64,000 nt of DNA from Niastella vici (GTDB lineage Bacteria > Bacteroidota > Bacteroidia > Chitinophagales > Chitinophagaceae). The notes beneath the pieces were generated by a model. It was not told the DNA's origin and did not search any database. It worked only from the letters and a program-made list of their open reading frames with translations. The stretch spans positions 333,202-397,201 of the forward strand of contig NZ_LVYD01000042.1 in assembly GCF_002077945.1 (NCBI RefSeq), read 5' to 3'. Position numbers and translations under genes: made by a program. Shown here one piece after another: positions 61,852 to 64,000 of the stretch. The number at the start of each line of letters is the position of its first letter. Positions within the stretch are counted from its first letter, which is position 1.

Positions 61852-62055
61852 GGTGAATGGTCAATGGTGAATGGTGAATAAGTTACGTGGCAACATATAG
61901 TCGGTAATCGACAGCCGGCAATTGTGAATGGTGAGTCCTTTTCGAAGCGGGCTGGTAAACGCGTACGCCGAACGCGTACTATTGCAGCCCGGCGCTTTGA
62001 CCTGTTAACCGGCAACTGGTAATCAGGAACTATTGACCATTGACCACCATTGACC
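61852..62055. repeat. Inverted element with GGTSAAT arms, copy 2
   Basis: The left arm (61852-61879) is four GGTGAAT/GGTCAAT units. The right arm (62032-62055) holds three ATTGACC units with a 3-bp insertion. Between them are further hairpins, including GGGCTG...CAGCCC (about 61949-61990) enclosing two ACGCGTAC copies. Same arm design as at 12397 with an unrelated core. Nothing coding is seen between the aminopeptidase and PEPCK genes. Confidence 0.85.
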
Positions 62056-62216
62056 TGAATAATGATCAATTAACAAATAAAACTGGTTTTAGTACCCATT
62101 CAGCAAAACCAGCCGGCCGATCAATGCGGTTTTACACTAACAGACGTTAGATAGAAATTTCACAAAAAACCACCGCTCAAATTAGATAATCTTCAAAAAT
62201 GTGCCAAATATGGCCA

Positions 62217-62247
62217 TTGGAACGGATAAATTTTAATTATACCTTTG
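62217..62247 (+). promoter_or_regulatory. Bacteroidota-type promoter of the PEPCK gene
   Basis: TTGG at 62217-62220, 19 bp, then TACCTTTG at 62240-62247, matching TAnnTTTG. It lies 24 bp before the start codon. Confidence 0.75.
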
Positions 62248-62271
62248 AACTCTAAACAAACGAACGCTTGT

Positions 62272-63876
62272 ATGTCATTATCTACAATCGCTATCCCAAC
62301 GAGAGGACTTGAGGAGCTGGGGCTTCACTCAACCAACACATTGCACTATCAGCTATCTGCTGATGAATTAGTGCAGGACACATTACGTTTAAACCAGGGC
62401 GAACTGAACAACACAGGAGCATTGGTAGTAAAGACCGGTGAATTTACCGGCCGTAGTCCAAAAGATAAGTTCATTGTAAAAGACGACATCACCGAAAACT
62501 CTGTACACTGGAACGATTTCAACATCCCTATCGAAGAAAAATATTTTCACTGCATCCGTAAAAAAATACTCGATCACCTGAACGCTCAACCTGAAGTATG
62601 GGTGCGCGATTCCTATGCCTGCGCCGAACCACGCTACCGGTTAAACATCAGGGTTATTAACGATAACCCCTGGAGCAACCTGTTTGCCTATAATATGTTC
62701 CTGCGGCCCGAAGAGGAAGAGCTGGAACACTTTACCCCCGACTGGCATATTCTGGCTGCCCCGGGCTTACACCTTGACCCCAAAGAATGCGGCGTTCGCC
62801 AGCACAATGCAGCCGTGATAAGTTTTAAACACCGCACCATTCTTATCGCCGGCAGCGGGTATACCGGCGAGATCAAAAAAGGTATTTTCTCCATTCTCAA
62901 TTATGTTTTACCACACGATAAAGTTGTGTTAAGCATGCACTGTTCGGCCAACATAGGCAAAGGGGGCGATACTGCTTTATTCTTTGGTTTAAGTGGAACC
63001 GGTAAAACCACCCTGAGCGCCGACCCCAACCGCAAACTAATTGGCGACGACGAACACGGCTGGACCGACACGGGCGTATTTAATTTTGAAGGCGGTTGTT
63101 ATGCCAAATGTATTGACCTGAGCGCCGAAAAAGAACCGGCCATCTTTGCGGCCATCCGCAACGGCGCGCTGGTTGAGAACACCACTTTCTACAATGGCAC
63201 CAATGAAATTGATTTTGCCAGCAAATGCATTACCGAGAATACGCGTGTTTCGTACCCATTGCATTACATCTGCAATGCAGTTGAACAAGCCAAAGGCGGT
63301 ATTCCCGAAAATATATTCTTCCTTACCTGCGATGCCTACGGCGTACTGCCGCCCATTTCAAAGCTTACGCCCGCCCAGGCCATGTACCAGTTCATTTCGG
63401 GTTACACGGCTAAAGTAGCGGGCACAGAAGCCGGCGTTACCGAACCCAAATCTACTTTCAGCGCCTGCTTTGGAGCACCATTTCTACCCCTGCACCCCGG
63501 TTTTTATGCCAGTATGCTGGGGCAAAAACTGAAATTGCATAACGCAAAGGTATGGTTGATCAACACGGGCTGGACGGGCGGCGCCTATGGTACCGGCAAC
63601 CGTATGAAATTGTCGTATACCCGCGCCATGATCAGCGCAGCCCTCGAAGGCACCCTTGACCAGGTTGACTATGAAACGCACCCGGTTTTCGGCATGGCTG
63701 TTCCAACCAGTTGCCCCAACGTACCAGCGACTATTTTAAATCCGCGGAATACCTGGGCCGATAAAGCGGCTTACGACAAAGCGGCTGAAAACCTAGCTAA
63801 GCAGTTCACAACCAATTTCGAGAAATATGCATCGGGCGTACCGGCAGAAGTGCTGGCGGCTTCTCCAAAAATTTAG
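62272..63876 (+). CDS. pckA: Phosphoenolpyruvate carboxykinase (ATP)
   Basis: The ATG at MSLSTIAIPTRG is chosen; a TTG nine codons upstream overlaps the promoter. 534 residues, the normal length. Motifs: GALVVKTGEFTGRSPKDKFI (oxaloacetate Arg), FHSMHCSANIG-like site as VVLSMHCSANIGKGGDTALF, kinase-1 P-loop FFGLSGTGKTTLSADP, kinase-2 LIGDDEHGW, EGGCYAKCIDLS, and GWTGGAYGTGNRMKLSYTRA. It converts oxaloacetate to phosphoenolpyruvate with ATP, the entry of gluconeogenesis. Confidence 0.97.
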   Translation: MSLSTIAIPTRGLEELGLHSTNTLHYQLSADELVQDTLRLNQGELNNTGALVVKTGEFTGRSPKDKFIVKDDITENSVHWNDFNIPIEEKYFHCIRKKILDHLNAQPEVWVRDSYACAEPRYRLNIRVINDNPWSNLFAYNMFLRPEEEELEHFTPDWHILAAPGLHLDPKECGVRQHNAAVISFKHRTILIAGSGYTGEIKKGIFSILNYVLPHDKVVLSMHCSANIGKGGDTALFFGLSGTGKTTLSADPNRKLIGDDEHGWTDTGVFNFEGGCYAKCIDLSAEKEPAIFAAIRNGALVENTTFYNGTNEIDFASKCITENTRVSYPLHYICNAVEQAKGGIPENIFFLTCDAYGVLPPISKLTPAQAMYQFISGYTAKVAGTEAGVTEPKSTFSACFGAPFLPLHPGFYASMLGQKLKLHNAKVWLINTGWTGGAYGTGNRMKLSYTRAMISAALEGTLDQVDYETHPVFGMAVPTSCPNVPATILNPRNTWADKAAYDKAAENLAKQFTTNFEKYASGVPAEVLAASPKI

Positions 63877-63978
63877 TTAGCCGTTTTTGTATTTGTTTCA
63901 AATATTTTAATGATATTAGTTCGCTTTTTGAGAAAAAAAGCATTTCGGTCTCAACGATTACTTTGCCATAGAAAGAAG

Positions 63979-64000
63979 GCGTCTCAAAAGTAAGAGGCGC
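63979..64000. other. Small hairpin at the right edge
   Basis: GCGTCTC (63979-63985) pairs with GAGGCGC (63994-64000), one G-U pair, 8-nt loop. It is about 100 bp after the PEPCK stop and may be the first part of a terminator; the window ends before any T-run could be seen. Confidence 0.45.

Overview
The window looks like chromosomal DNA of a Bacteroidota bacterium, most likely family Chitinophagaceae (Niastella/Chitinophaga-like). The evidence is a SusC/SusD polysaccharide utilization locus, a hybrid sensor kinase with two-component propellers, three cell-surface proteins with type IX secretion (T9SS) C-terminal domains, many lipoproteins, promoters of the Bacteroidota form (TTTG, about 20 bp, TAnnTTTG) and little Shine-Dalgarno signal. 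The genus is inferred, not proven.

Region by region. 1-12.4 kb: a PUL with a truncated GH28-like pectinase gene at the left edge, two SusE-position lipoproteins, SusD, SusC and a divergent hybrid histidine kinase; pectin or oligogalacturonide is the probable target. 12.4-16.2 kb: an SOS-mutagenesis-like operon. It holds a UmuD homologue that begins exactly where mature UmuD' begins, UmuC, an unknown gene and an HMCES/YedK (SRAP) protein. Upstream is an array of four TTAGTA-type half-sites, then a divergent gene for a small HTH-like protein. 16.6-24.6 kb: three secreted T9SS cargo proteins and a prolidase-type peptidase. 24.7-31.2 kb: accessory-looking DNA with a tRNA-Ala(GGC) gene, a decayed tRNA before it, a tRNA fragment 0.9 kb after it, an unknown AT-rich gene between them, and small genes (RDD, SRPBCC, SnoaL-like, lipoproteins) separated by related terminators.

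31.2-40.1 kb holds the most unusual content: a tightly coupled pair coding for a P-loop (thymidylate-kinase-like) kinase and an HMG-CoA reductase fused to an aminoglycoside-phosphotransferase-like kinase domain; a SNF2 helicase; and a clostripain-like (C11) protease next to an unknown acidic-tailed protein. 40.3-44.7 kb: a propeller-type sensor kinase, a LuxR-type response regulator and a degenerate histidine kinase lacking the phospho-acceptor His. 44.9-64 kb is mainly core metabolism and housekeeping: citrate synthase, LptF/G permease, tgt, rsmG, M1 peptidase, rsmI, purS, pssA, aminopeptidase P and pckA, with an esterase and a sialidase between lptF/G and tgt.

Structured non-coding DNA is common: two elements with inverted arms of the heptamer GGTSAAT (12.4 and 61.9 kb), a third related-looking element (52.8 kb), and a duplicated hairpin module after the esterase and sialidase genes. 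The leading candidate for an undescribed system is the HMG-CoA reductase-kinase fusion plus P-loop kinase. It could be a route from HMG-CoA to phosphorylated mevalonate without GHMP kinases, but this is a hypothesis from domain content only. Family assignments come from reading motifs; no database search was run.
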